Assembly: GCA_009792885.1 (NCBI GenBank)
Contig: WMCF01000066.1
Location: 1,268,861-1,332,860 of the forward strand
Direction of reading: 5' to 3'
Length of the DNA: 64,000 nucleotides
Source of the DNA: Eremophila alpestris peregrina
Lineage: Eukaryota; Chordata; Aves; Passeriformes; Alaudidae
In this document: positions 46,188 through 57,609 of the stretch, in pieces
Layout: each line of letters begins with the position of its first letter
Position numbering within the stretch: position 1 is the stretch's first letter
Notes under the pieces: generated by a model
Told to the model about the DNA's origin: nothing
The model's input: only the letters and a program-made list of their open reading frames with translations
Database searches by the model: none
Program-made: the position numbers and the translations under genes

Positions 46188-46385
46188 TTGTAGAATCATG
46201 GGATCATTGAGGCTGGAAAAGCCCTCTGAGACCATTGAGTCCCACCATTAACCCAGCACTGCCATGTCCACCACTCAACCTTGTCCCCAAGTGCCACATC
46301 CACATGGCTTTTGAACACTTCCAGGGAAGCAGCACCAAACTCCCCTTGGCAGCCTGATCCCTCTGTAAGGGGGACAAAACCAGCC
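46188..46385 (-). mobile_element. Old CR1 LINE 3' fragment
   Basis: On the plus strand 'tgtagaatcatgggatcatt' leads into 'gaggctggaaaagccctctg', 'agaccattgagtcccacc', 'cagcactgccatgtccacc' and 'ttttgaacacttccaggg'. The variant with 'ctggaaaagaccttgagat'-like wording is among the older avian CR1 groups and is also seen at 53.7 kb. Confidence 0.9.
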
Positions 46386-46489
46386 ATGGACAAATTTCCT
46401 AAGCATTTCTAGGAAGGGAAGGCATCAACCTTTAACCCCTGTGTATTCCCAGGGTGCTAAATCCCATTCTCAAGCCACATGGAATGGTT

Positions 46490-46870
46490 TTAATTGCAGG
46501 GCACGGGATGAGCTGGCATTATTAAGCAGGGATGCTCGGGAGTAAATGTAATAAATAGACTGTTAAGTTAAGCAAGTTTTCAGCTTCAGCAGTGAGAGTG
46601 GCCATCTATCTTGCGTGGCTTTCTGCATGCTTCATTACCACATGTAACCACACTGGAAAAATCAGCTTTATCCCTTCTAATTAGATGATAAGTTCCCTAA
46701 GATGTGTGTTAGTGCTGCCAGGCACCTGACGCTCCGCCACGGCACCCACTTCCCACGGCTCCTGGGGAAATTTATTACCCAGCCTCATATTAGACTTAAG
46801 TTAACATCACTTAATCTTCTTACTCGACAGAATTATGGATGAGGCACTCAGGATATATTGGCCAGGATTT
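46490..46870. promoter_or_regulatory. Possible conserved non-coding element
   Basis: AT-rich and repeat-free: ggcattattaagcaggg, aatgtaataaatagactg, cttctaattagatgataag and cttaagttaacatcactt. A TAATTAG homeodomain core lies near 46678-46684. Open frames are short. It resembles a developmental enhancer by texture only. Confidence 0.28.
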
Positions 46871-47262
46871 AGGGCCTCTGAAGAGGGGGAGCTTTGCCAG
46901 GGGGGTAGAGGTGGGTGCAAGGGGGGTGGAGTGCTCTGAAGGTGATCAGGATGCATTTATTTCCCCATCCCCTTATTTCTGCTGATATCCCAAAGGGACA
47001 GAGCATCTCCTGCAGCCTCTCCTTATTCTTTAACTAAACTTCAGGCTGGTTCTGCCTGATCTATCCAGAGCAGCAGTCAGTAATTAGAAAGAAGCCATGA
47101 ACTCTTTGAGGAGGGAGGAGACTGTGGAGTGTTGTTGGCCACAGGCAGAGTGTCACCAAAAATCCTGTAACGATGTAGGCTGCAGAATAGTGTTCATCAG
47201 GTCCAAAAACTGCCACTGAGAGCATCACCACCCACTCCCAGCAGCTCTCTGCTCCTGGGCTG

Positions 47263-47275
47263 CCCCCCCCCCCCC
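47263..47275. repeat. Poly(C) run
   Basis: Thirteen consecutive C followed by aaagagaaaaa. A likely site of length error in sequencing. Confidence 0.9.
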
Positions 47276-48879
47276 AAAGAGAAAAATGGGAGTTTTTCTT
47301 TCATCTCAGAGAAAAAATGGGCGTTGTTTTCTTCCTTATTTTCCAGGGAGCCTGGAGATGCACAGAGGTTGCAGGCAATTGTCACAATTGAACAACTTGT
47401 TTTGATTTGGATTTGGGGTTTCATCCATCTCCCTCCTCCCTTCTCCCCAGGATCTGTGTCTCCATAGCAAAGTGCTGAACCCCTGGTGGCTTCTGGAGCC
47501 TGGAATAAGCCAAAGGCAGGAGAAATGATGGAGCTGCCATCACATCTCCCTCTTTTGACTCAATAAGCTTCATAATCTCTGTATAACCACCTATATCACA
47601 CCAAGACAGGAGGAGCAGGGGGAACTTTATGAGCTGGTTAGAGCAGGCAACTCCATCACCAGCCATGACTATTATTATAAAATATTCTGGAAGTTAACTC
47701 AATAAAAAAACTAATAATGAGAGAAACCATCTCTGCCTTTGTTTATGGCTTCTTTAAGTGTATAAATGAGCACGAGGTGATTAATGAGGGTGATCTGAGA
47801 GAGAAAGATTTGCATGCACAGTGCTTGAATTATTTCCTTATTGCATGTGCTTCCCAGTCCCTCTGTTTATTGTGCTGCTCGACGCTATTTAATACAGAAT
47901 GACTAAAGTTATGAGATCCTATTTATTCCACCTGACACTGTCCCCTCTGCCAGCTCAGCCCCTGGGACAGATAGCGCATGCACAATGAATTCAGAAAATA
48001 TATTAAAAAGCAATTATAAACTCCCTGCCTTCGGTGTCCTGGCCTTATTCTTCACAGCGCTCCCTGAGCATTTGCATAATGTCTACAGGCTCTTGTGGAG
48101 TTATCAAAACATGAGCAGTCTCTCTCTTATTTTCAAGAACTGATGGATTTAGGAACTAAAGGTTGCCAAAGGTGCCTTGGTGCCCTCCCTCTCCACACCC
48201 TGATAAATGTTACTGGTGCCAGCAGCTCATTCCCTGCCCCACCAGCCACCCCAGGAGATGGTGACAGGTGGAATTTTGCCAGCTCAGTGCATGTTTCTTG
48301 CATTAAGCAACGTCCTTTGCTCTTCCCACCACGATGGCTTTGATATTAGAATTTCATTATCTTCCTGGGCTGCTTTCCTCACTGATTTCTGCTTTATGGA
48401 CTTCTCAAAACCTCTCTGAGGGACAGGAAGAACATCAGACCGAGCCGTTCCTATATGATGGGTGATTTTTCTTGCCTCTCAGACATTGCAGGGTAAGGTC
48501 CTGTTGACTGTGAGCTGGATTTCACCTCTCACTCTTCCTCCAGAGCTCTCCAGCCAGAGAATTCCTATTCCACATGGGATGTGCTCTCAGTGCTGGTGTG
48601 GCACTGGAGCATCATGCACACCCATGGCCCATGGGCTGTGCTGAGGCACAAACCCACCAGCCAAAGACCTCTCACCTGCAAGGGTGACAGGCACCAAAGA
48701 GCCAAAACCACAACTTAGGGGCTTTTTGGAGTCGTAATAGCACATTGTGTAGTTTCAGGGGGATTTTGGGGTTAAAATGGTGGTGAAACTGGGATGTTTC
48801 ACCATTCATAGCTGGGGGAAACTGCAACAATATCAATGCAACTTCGCCAGGTTGCGCTGGAAAAACCTCTCACCTGGAG

Positions 48880-49400
48880 ATCCCACTGGTTCATTATTGA
48901 TGTCTTCTCTTACGCATAATAAAGCATGGATATGTTGCAGATCCGAGGTGGTGTTGAACCAGCTGGCACTGTGTGTCTCCATCTAATTACACACAGTCCT
49001 CTGGGTTTCATTCCAGCCCTGCCATAATTCTCTTCCGCAGGATTTTAACTCACTCCCGGCACAAAACGCTTCATCTCCGTTAAAAGTGAGGGTGCGAGCA
49101 AATAAATTAGCATTTCAGGAAGTACTTGAAGGCTTTCACAGCCTGTCTTTCCCCAGAAACTGTTTATCAAGCATCTTAATACCGACCAATTTGTACACCT
49201 CAAAAATACGTTTATTCTGTAAATTGTTTATAGAAAACCAACAGAAGGAAATGGGCTTTGCTGCTATTGAATTCATTAGTAGCAGACTGGCTGATTGCTT
49301 TTATTCCTCCTAACCTATTGTATATTTGATTTGCTTGGAATATTTTATACATCTCTGAGCTGAAAGCATTCTGTGCTGGAGTTTTCAGGGAGTTAAATCA
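48880..49400. promoter_or_regulatory. Possible conserved non-coding element
   Basis: A long AT-rich, repeat-free block: ggttcattattgatgtc, ccatctaattacacacag, gcaaataaattagcatttc, aaattgtttatagaaaacc and gaattcattagtagcag. Several TAAT and forkhead-like (tgtttat) cores. It ends just before a CR1 fragment, as if insertions had been tolerated only outside it. Confidence 0.3.
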
Positions 49401-49478
49401 GCCCCAAATTGAGGAATCAGACAGTGCTGCTGCTTTTTGCCCCACATGTTGGTTTTGTTGGAATAGCTAAGAGAAGAT

Positions 49479-49575
49479 GCAGAGTTCCCAGAGCAGCTGT
49501 GGCTGCCCCACCCTGGAAGTGTCCAAGGCCAGGCTGGACAGAGGTTGCAGCAACCTGGGAGTGTGGGAAGTGTGG
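49479..49575 (+). mobile_element. CR1 LINE fragment missing its 3' end
   Basis: 'agttcccagagcagctgtgg', 'ctgccccaccctggaagtgt', 'ccaaggccaggctggacaga' and 'gttgcagcaacctgggagtg' are clear. The expected 'ccatggcaggggtgga ... attctgtgattc' end is absent. CR1 copies normally keep the 3' end, so later deletion or insertion cut this one. Confidence 0.88.
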
Positions 49576-50007
49576 GGCCACATGTTCCCTGGCAGGTACC
49601 TCACAATTTCCCAAAGCAAAGGGGCAAGATCCCCTCCAAAGGTTAGAGATACCATTAAAAAAATTCTTCTCCCCAAAACACCAAGTGGGCCCTCAGCAGA
49701 GGCTCATCTTTTGCTGCTTGGCTTTGGATTTGGTGGGAGAGAGATGGCACAGGGAGAGGATGTGCTTTCACTGGGGGGACGGTGTTGGCTGCTGGTGGAT
49801 GTCAGTGATGCAATTTCTATATAATGGTGTCCCAGTCACACAGAATTTCCTGTGGACATTTACACAGGCTCCCAAATATCACATCACCTGCACAAAGCCA
49901 TGTGTGTCCCTGCCAGCATCCTTCCTGAGGGTGACCCTGAGCTCCAAGCTCAGATATGATCCTTTGCAACAGCTTTTGGATCCTTTGCATTCAGCTGCAC
50001 TAATGTT
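49576..50007. other. Unique sequence between two CR1 pieces
   Basis: About 430 bp with no recognised repeat. A 255-codon plus-strand frame (49409-50176) runs through both CR1 pieces and this spacer and has no protein-like features of its own. Confidence 0.45.
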
Positions 50008-50058
50008 GCACTCAATGATCTCAGAGACTTTGTCCAACCTAAAAAAATCCCATGATCT
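50008..50058 (+). mobile_element. Short CR1 LINE tail
   Basis: 'gcactcaatgatctcagaga' is followed by 'ctttgtccaacctaaaaaaa' and 'tcccatgat', a decayed 3' end of an older CR1 variant. Confidence 0.65.
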
Positions 50059-50959
50059 TCAGCTCCTTGCTAAAATCCAGGTGCAGAAAGCAGCAGGGAG
50101 AGGTGGAAGGAAGGGGCCAGGACTGTCTGGCTTCAGAAAGAAGAGGAGGGAATGCAGGGCAGCAGGGTGGTGTTGACGGGGGTGGAAGGGTGGCATTTCT
50201 CAGCCAGTCAAAGTTTGCAGGAAAACAAACAAAGCCTTTTCCAGACCCTGAGCCTCCAGTGAAGGGAGGCATTTAGCTGCTTGGCAGGCCTCCTTTGGAA
50301 GCCTTGGCATGACCCACTTGAGAGAGAGAAGGAACCAGCAGGAGACTTTTCCCCCTCTTTGAATAGAAGTAAATGGGAGAAGGAAAATAAAAACAGAAGA
50401 AAGAGGCAACAGTGCTTGGGAGAGAATTTTGACACTGGGAAAGAATATTTGCTTTAAAGGGACAAATCCTGTCTTTTTTCCCCCGTTTTATTTAAAAAAA
50501 CCTCCTCATCCCTGCTCCAAAGGGGGATGTTTGCACCTGCCTGTGGCATTGTTGTTCTGTCTCCATTCCTCCTGCACCTAGGCTGGCAAAAATGTAGGTC
50601 TTCCTCTCCTCCTTCTTCACTGAAATCCTGGAGATCTCTGGGGGTCTGGGACATTTTCTGGGGGGAGTAGAGAAGTCTGGGTGCAAGCAAACCCCTGATC
50701 TCCTGCAGTGCTGTGAGGTGGGCAAGGCATTACCTGGAATGCCACAATCCTGCCCCAGCAGTGGAACAGCTGAATGGCGTGGGTATGGGAGGAGGGGGTT
50801 TTAATTCCACATCCCTTTCTCTTCCCTCTTTGCATGCTGGGGAGGGAAGGGAGACTCTGCAAAGGAAAAGGGTGGATCCACCCCAAAGCTGTGGTCTTGT
50901 TTTCCGTCGGAGAGAGACAAAACTTTCTGCTGAGCTCAACTTCAAAGGCAAGCGCCGAG

Positions 50960-51380
50960 CCTGAAGATATTCATTTTAGAAATTCATGTACAGCTGCATT
51001 AGTTCAGGGCTTCACATGTTTTATCCACTTGTCACGATTAGACATTATTATTATTGCTGCAAACAGAGATGGCTGAGAGATAATAATTCTTTATGAACCT
51101 CCCGTCACAATTAATGTGAGCTCCATACTTGTCCATTTACTGAGTTTTAAGCTAATCATTCCTTATATGTGTTTCAAGCCTTTAGTGAAGTACAAATAAT
51201 TTGAACTAATTAGCTTATTAAAAGAAGGGAATGAAAACAAATGGCACATGAATGAATTGTGGGATTTCGTATGGAATTAATATCTCACTAATATATGTGG
51301 ATTTGGTAAATTCATTATGCATTCATAATCAGACCTGATGAATCACCTAGCTAATTCAGGAGTAATTAGGTGTGAACCAG
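50960..51380. promoter_or_regulatory. Possible conserved non-coding element with T-box-like site
   Basis: One of the most enhancer-like blocks here: attattattattgctgc, gtcacaattaatgtgagc, tttgaactaattagcttatt, ggaattaatatctcactaat and ttatgcattcataatcag. Near 51365-51375 'taattaggtgtgaa' joins a TAATTAG homeodomain core to AGGTGTGA, the T-box half-site. No repeats and no useful open frame. Confidence 0.33.
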
Positions 51381-51740
51381 TGACACTTATTTTAAAGTGT
51401 GACCAAACTATCTGGCTCCATCCTAAGGACTCAATCACAGTCTCCAAGGCACAGGGAAGAACTGCTGTGTTCCCCGTGAAACCTGCCAGGGTCACACAGT
51501 GAGACCCTCTGGGAATTGTGCTCTGGAGATCAAGTGTGAGGGTGCCCACACTTCCAGCCCAGCAGCTCACACTGGGAGGTATCCACGTCCCCTTTCCTGG
51601 AATTAACAGTGCCATTGCTACCCTTGGAACCAGCTCATTTTTCACCCCTTGGCAGCTGATGCGTTAGGGATCCTTGTGATTATTTACTTTTTGTATTATC
51701 ATCATGGCTCATGCGATGCAGCACCTTCCTTGTCCAACAT

Positions 51741-51795
51741 CCCATGGGATGTGGGGCTGATCCAGCATCCCAAGGGATGTGGGGCTGATCCAGCC
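51741..51795. repeat. Short tandem duplication, two copies of about 27 bp
   Basis: 'cccatgggatgtggggctga' and 'cccaagggatgtggggctga', each followed by tccagc. A minor local duplication. Confidence 0.8.
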
Positions 51796-53289
51796 CCCTG
51801 GCCCAGCCAGCCTCAGAGAGGGGATCAGGCACTCAGGGATCCACAGAGGTGACGAGGGGACACAGTCCCAGCCAGCCAGAGCATTTTGGAGGTGTTCAGG
51901 CAAAAGGAAGAGCTGGAGGAGCCCCTGCTGAGAGTTACAGGGGGTCGGAGGGGTGGAAGAAAGCACCAAGGGTGTGACAGGGGTGTAGAGGGAAGCGTGG
52001 GATCAGCTGGCACAAAGGATGGAAGGAGTGGCCGTGTCACAAGGAGGGCAGAGCACAATGACAGGGATCTTTGGGCTGGGATTCAGGCAGGACACCACAG
52101 GGAGAGTTTTCATTGCAAAGGTCAGACAAAAGGACTGTGGTACCCAGGGAGGAAGGCTCAGGAGAGGGCTTGAGCCTGTGAAGAGGGCGATGGAGGGGGA
52201 GGATGGTGCAGGAAGGTTTTGTGGGGAGAGGAGCAGGATCCCGAGGCTGAGGTGACATTGTGCACGTGGATTAGGGAACAGCCTGAGGAGCTCTGCAGCA
52301 GCTGGGTTGGGCTTGACCTGATGGTGAGGCATCCCCCAGGAGAGGCAGGGTGGCAGCTGGGGCCAGCTGGGAAGCACCCACAGCTCCCTCTGTGCCAGAG
52401 ATCTTCCTGTTGCTGAGCGGAACCTCCGCTGCAGATCTGTGACTCATCTGCCTCCAGGTACCAAATTTGTGTTTGCAGATAAGATTATCCAGGGATTAAT
52501 TGTAGAGGGAGAAGAGAAATGTAGATTAGTCATCCCTTGAGAGCAGACATAGATCAACAGCATTTAGAATTACCGTTGGGTGTTTAACAGCCACGGATCA
52601 CCAGAGTACCTGAACACCTACCATGTAAAATCAACAGTCTCGTTAATTATGAAAAATAATTCATGTCACACCAATCTAAACCCACTAAAATCTCTTCTGC
52701 ATTCATCCCAGAGGCAGCTGCATCATTCCTGCACTCGCCCCAGGGCCAGCAGAATGTCTTTAAAGCCATTTCTTCCTACACCTTCTCCAGAAAACCGGGG
52801 TGAGAAGGCCTGGCAGCAGCACATTTCCATGGCTTAATCCTCCCTTTTGCAGGCACCACTGCTGCTGGTGGCTTTTAGAGCCAGGAATGCACCTGGGGAA
52901 TCATCTTTGATGTGTCCACACCTGTGCCTCCCTACAGTCATTCCCTCTGTGCACCCAAGCTGGCCCTGCTCCTGCAGCAGTGGGAGAGGGTGGATTTGCC
53001 CTGCTCTGGGTGTGTGCCTGTAGGTGCTCCATCTTCCCATCTCCTGGAGATGCACAGAGCTCTGCACCCCCATCATTCCATCCCTAACAAAACCCAGGAG
53101 GCAGGCTGCATAACTGGGGAGTGCTGGTTCTCAGAGCTCCTCAGAGCACGTGTGGGACAAGAGGATCATTGCTCACCTAAGAGAAGGAAGGCAAAGTGGG
53201 AAATCACATTCCATGCCCCCGAGGGCTGGAGCTGCCTGAATCCACCAAGCCCAGCTCAGCTCCCGCCGGGAACTCGCAGTGCCACATGC

Positions 53290-53550
53290 AGATCCGAGCC
53301 TGGTGCAATCACAAAGGATAAACAGTAGCAATTACTTAATACTTGTGGCAATGGAGTATTGGAAATTAGCAGCGGAGTTAAGCGCTAATAGGACACGTAA
53401 CACACCGTAAGCCTGCGAATTTTATAGAGTGGAATCAAGAGTAAATAAAATTACAATTTAAACAAAGGCAGATAATTTAATTATCTTGTAGGCACAGTAC
53501 TAAAATTTGGAGTGATTGGCTAATCAATACGTTATTACACAATGCAACAA
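53290..53550. promoter_or_regulatory. Possible conserved non-coding element
   Basis: AT-rich and repeat-free: gtgcaatcacaaaggataa, tagcaattacttaatacttg, gataatttaattatcttg and gattggctaatcaatacg. It holds the palindromic stretch AGATAATTTAATTATCTT (arms AGATAATT and AATTATCT with two bases between). Enhancer-like by texture. Confidence 0.3.
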
Positions 53551-53711
53551 TGCGCCCTGCCTGGGAGCTGCTGGGAAATGGATACTCAGGAATCAGAGTG
53601 AGTTGGGGTGGTGGGAACCAGCAGTGCCAGACCCTGGCAGATCCCTGGGGCTGGGATGTCTGGGAAGCATCGATAGCATTCAAGGGTGCCCATGGGAGCA
53701 GGGGTAGAAAA

Positions 53712-53875
53712 GCAGAATCATTGAGGTTGGAAAACCTCTCAGAGATCATCGAATCCAACTGTTCCCCAAGCACTGCCAAGGCCACAGCTGTCCCAAAAGT
53801 GTCACATCTACAGCTTTTGAACACCTCAAGGGATGGTGATTCCACAACTGCCAGTGCCAGTGCCTGACCAAATTC
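53712..53875 (-). mobile_element. Old CR1 LINE 3' fragment
   Basis: On the plus strand 'gcagaatcattgaggttgga' leads into 'aaacctctcagagatcatcg', 'aatccaactgttccccaagc', 'actgccaaggccacagctgt' and 'ttttgaacacctcaaggg'. Same older variant as at 46.2 kb, with a typical 'gatggtgattccacaactg' 5' part. Confidence 0.9.
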
Positions 53876-55106
53876 CACAGGGCTGGATTTGCAGAAGGAA
53901 GCAATGTAAGGTGCTTTCTCTGATCCCTTCACGTGTTTTATTGATTCACAAGTTTTCAGCACTTTGACATTTAAATTTGACATTTAAATTGAACTTTCTG
54001 GAAATGAGCAAAATGAGGGAGGTAGGCACAGCTCTGAGAGCAGCGAGGAAGTGCCACCTTCAAATACGTGTGTAAAACCCTTCCCCAGAGCAGCAGTTCA
54101 GCCTTGGTGTATCCATGCAGAACTGCCCAGGTGGAATTCCAGCCTTACACTCACAGGGTCTTTGGATATCTCCAGTCTGTCCCCTGCCCCTGGTGGCCTT
54201 CCAGACAAGGGGAAACATCTTGTTCTCTCTTGGTGTTTCTTTGGATTAACCCTTGAGGTCTGTTCCCCATCCCTGATGTCCTCCAGGTACAATCAGGAAG
54301 CGCCGCTCCTTGGGGGCCATCTGAGCTCACAACCCTTTTGCACCCAGAGATTCCAACCCCTGAAGCTCCTAAATACCCCTCCCCACATGAGACAGGCAGC
54401 CAAGCAGGACAGTGCTGTCCCCTCACACACATCCCATGGGAATGTGCACTGTGAGTGTTCCTCCAGCCGGATCCTCACTGGCAGGATCTGACATCACCAC
54501 GCTGGTGTTGGGGGACTCGTGCCAAATTCCACCACCTGAGGATTTGGCTGCTACACACAGGCAGCTGAGATTTGTGAGGGAGCAGGAGCTGCATGCCAGT
54601 GTGAAATGCCAGGCTTTGGTTCCACACCGATGCCAATCTTCTAAGGGAAAGCAGCTCTTCTTTCCAGCCCATTGTATTTCGCTAATTTAATTCCATTCTG
54701 AATGTCAAATCACATTATATATTCACACCGGCGGAGGATCTATTTTTTTCCTTTATTAATATTAAGACATTTATTTGTCATTTTTTAACAAAATTGAAAA
54801 GGAATCAAAACCTCATTTTCTGGAAAAGCAGCGTTGCTGGTGTGTGTGTGCCACTGCAGCTGTCTCACTGTGTGTGGCTCTCCTCTCTCTGCAGTTTTTT
54901 TTCACCTCTTTTCCAAAATCCAGCTCTGACACACCACTCCCCCACCGGGCCCCCACAGGATTTCATACAGCCAAACCCCCTCCCGCAGGATCCCAGTTTG
55001 GAAGGACCAGCAGAGAGAGCACCAGGCAGCTGAGGTGCAAATGTTGCTCTTTGATGCAGGTGGGATGAGATCTCTCATCCTGTGCTCAGAGGATTCTCAC
55101 AATGAG
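53876..55106. other. Unique non-coding stretch
   Basis: GC-moderate with chance frames on both strands. An AT-rich patch lies at 54680-54800 (tttattaatattaagacatt). No exon was supported. Confidence 0.45.
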
Positions 55107-55530
55107 GAATCATAGAGTCATGGAAGTGTGGAATGGTTTTGGTTGAAAGGGATCTTAAACCTCATCTTGTTCCAATCCTCCTGCCATGGGCAGGGACATC
55201 TTCAACTATCCCAGGGTGCTCCAAGCCCTGTCCAGCCTGGCCTTGGACACTTCCAGGGATCCAGGGACAGCCACAGCTTCTCTGGACACCCTGTGTCAGG
55301 GCCTCACCACCCTCACAACGAAGCCTTTCTTCCAAATATCCAGCCTAAACTTATTCCCTTTATCCTGTCCCTCCATCCCTTGTCCCCAGTCCCACTCCAG
55401 CTCTCCTGGAGCCCCTTTAGGCCCTGGAAGGGGCTCTGAGGTCTCTCTGGAACCTTCTCCTCTCCAGGTGAGCACCCCCAGCTCTCCCAGCCTGGCTCCA
55501 GAGCAGAGGGGCTCCAGCCCTGGAGCATTC
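55107..55530 (-). mobile_element. CR1 LINE copy, about 420 bp
   Basis: The inverted tail is 'gaatcatagagtcatggaag'. The body runs through 'gggatcttaaacctcatc', 'catgggcagggacatcttc', 'cactccagctctcctggagc' and 'tctccaggtgagcaccccca', ending at 'gaggggctccagccctggag'. One of the better-preserved copies. Confidence 0.95.
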
Positions 55531-57049
55531 TCTGAAGGCAGGGGTAGGGAGCAGAGTGATTAGGAGAGGGGATTTGGCTTGAAAGTCCCATGAAAATCCT
55601 CCCACAGCTCTGCCACAGGTGATTCCAGTACCTTGTGCTGATGCAATGACAAGATGAACATTCCATTTCTCATGAAGACATGATATCATCCCATTTATTT
55701 TGCACTCCTAGACTTTGCACTTCTGTCTGCACAGAGAATGTTCAAAGCAAGTGGTGTGAGCCTGGGAGCCCTTGCAGCCCCTGCAGTGCTGGACTCATCT
55801 ATCCCATGGCTGGGAATTGTCCAGGGATTCAGTGAACAGGGGCAGGAGATGGGTTGGGTGTGCATGGAGGTGATGGGGGGCTCTAAGTTTGGAAACCCCC
55901 TGACTGAAAGGTTCTGGGGTCCAGCCAGACCCCAGTTACAAGGACTGAACCACACTCCTCACACTCATTACACCACAGGAGCCTGGGACAGTATGGAAAA
56001 TCTCCCTCTGTGACCTTGGTGGGGAGCAGATGACCTCTCCAGCTGCTGTAAAATAATTCCGTGATGCTTCAGGGAGAGGATAATTATTTGACTGAGAAAC
56101 TCTGGCATTTTGTGGAAAACTCCATTTTCCTGTAAAAGCTGAAGACTGACAGCTGGGGAAATGGAGTGAGAAGTGGCAGCGGCCATCTGAAGTGCACAGC
56201 AGTGTTTTCCCTCCATCTGCCTGCCTGGTGCTTTGTCCCCTTTTTCCCAAGCAAAATGGTCCCCAACTGCTCTGATTTTTCCCTCTTCTTAAAAACATCA
56301 TCAGTTTGGGTATTTTTTTTTGAAGGGTGTCAATTCCATGCCATGGCTGGGGGTAGCCCATCATGTTCTACAAAGCCCTGAGACCCTCTCTCCACTCCCA
56401 GCTGCAAGCTGGGTGGTTTGGGTTGTTTCCTCCCTGTTTTGAAGATCTTTGGGGGTCAGGTTCTTGGGAGAATCAAATAGCTTGGAAAAACTTTGTTCAG
56501 CTGGATCTGAGCTGTGGCTTTGTCCCTTATCCACTGGCAGAAGTGCTACTGAAATGAAGGACACAAAACGTGAAGGGCCGTGCCTGCCCTGTCCGTGCAC
56601 ATTCCCACAGCACGGCAGTCAGGAAGGGGTTGGGTGAGTTTATGGAATTTTTGGCTAATGAAGCAGAGATCTGCATTGCAGTAATTGCAGGGAGGGGTGG
56701 AGATCCCAGCAGGGGCTCTGCAGGGAGTGCTGAAGCAGAGGCGGGAGCAGCTCGGGGACGTTTGCTGAGCTGCACAGGTCACTGTGTGGCACCTGGGCTG
56801 GCAGTTCTGCACTGGTCAGTGTCACACGGGGTGGGTTTGGGCAGGGCTGGCACTCACAGGTCCCCATGTGGCCTCCTGCCAGCAGCCAGGGCCAGCTGAG
56901 AGCTCCTTCATCCCACCCTGACTCAAAAATGCTCAGCTCAACCTGGCGTGACCCCGCAGGGCTGGCACCTGGCTCCCCAAGTCCACAAGGTTTCTTTCCC
57001 CCTTGTAGGATGGGTGGTGTCAGCAGGGTGAAACCATTCCCTGGCATTG
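55531..57049. other. Unique non-coding stretch
   Basis: No repeat family was recognised. GC-rich from 56560 to 57040, with overlapping open frames on both strands (including a 215-codon minus frame running into the CR1 at 57.1 kb) that carry no domain. Confidence 0.45.
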
Positions 57050-57209
57050 TCCAGAGCAGCTGTGGCTGCCCCTGGTTCCCTGAAAGTGTCCAAGGCCAGG
57101 TTGGACAGGGCTTGGAGCAGCCTGGGACAGTGGGAGTTGTCCCTGTCCGTGGTGAGGGTGGGACTGGACGGGCTTTAGGATCCCTTTCAACCCGAGCCAT
57201 CCTGAATTC
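57050..57209 (+). mobile_element. CR1 LINE 3' fragment
   Basis: 'ccagagcagctgtggctgcc', 'cctgaaagtgtccaaggcca', 'ggttggacagggcttggagc' and 'gtccctgtccgtggtgaggg' lead to the decayed end 'gagccatcctgaattc'. It lies 150 bp from a CR1 of another variant. Confidence 0.92.
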
Positions 57210-57358
57210 ACCAGATTTTTCTCCAGCCTTACTGGTTGGTTGGGGACCAGCCCATTGGCAGTCCCTGCTGGTGAGATGCCACAGCTGCTTCCAATAAACC
57301 ACTCATCTTGTTCCCAGAGCTAAGAACTGGCAGCTGGCACCCCAAGAGAATGGCAAGA
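57210..57358. other. Spacer between two CR1 variants
   Basis: 149 bp of unique sequence. Nothing recognised. Confidence 0.45.
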
Positions 57359-57594
57359 AGCTGTGTCAGGTCTAGGTTGGATATTATGGGAAGGTTCTTC
57401 CCCCAGAGGGTGGTGGGGCACTGGAACTGCCCCCCAGGGAATGGGCACAGCCCCAGGGCTGCCAGAGCTCCAGGAATGTTTAAACAACGTTCTCAGGGAC
57501 AGGTTGTGATTGTTGGGGTGTCTGTGCAGGGCCAGGATTTGAACTCAGTGACCCTTGTGGATCCCTTCCAACTCATTATTCTGTGATTCTAGGA
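57359..57594 (+). mobile_element. CR1 LINE 3' fragment
   Basis: 'gctgtgtcaggtctaggttg', 'ttcttcccccagagggtggt', 'cccagggaatgggcacagcc' and 'gattgttggggtgtctgtgc', with a good tail 'attattctgtgattctagg'. Confidence 0.94.
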
Positions 57595-57609
57595 TTTCTC
57601 CTTCTTTAG

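Larger units (their letters stand above)
46386..49478. other. 3.1 kb of unique non-coding sequence
   Basis: Contains the enhancer-like blocks at 46490-46870 and 48880-49400 (listed separately), a similar patch at 47880-48080 (gatagcgcatgcacaatg), a run of thirteen C at 47263-47275, and G-rich sequence at 46885-46932. No exon was supported. Confidence 0.45.
50059..53711. other. 3.7 kb of unique non-coding sequence
   Basis: 50059-50950 is GC-rich with chance frames. 50960-51380, 52460-52690 and 53290-53550 are AT-rich enhancer-like blocks. 51741-51795 holds a short tandem duplication. No exon was supported. Confidence 0.45.

Noticed and set aside
46885..46932. G-rich stretch as a quadruplex
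   Set aside because: The loop between the first two G runs is too long (ten bases) and the remaining runs give only three clean tracts.
49409..50176. 255-codon plus-strand open frame
   Set aside because: It runs through a CR1 fragment (the RVPRAAVAAP piece), a unique spacer and a CR1 tail. No domain and no start context.
56655..57302. 215-codon minus-strand open frame
   Set aside because: Part of it is the antisense of the CR1 at 57.1 kb. The rest is GC-rich sequence where long frames arise by chance.
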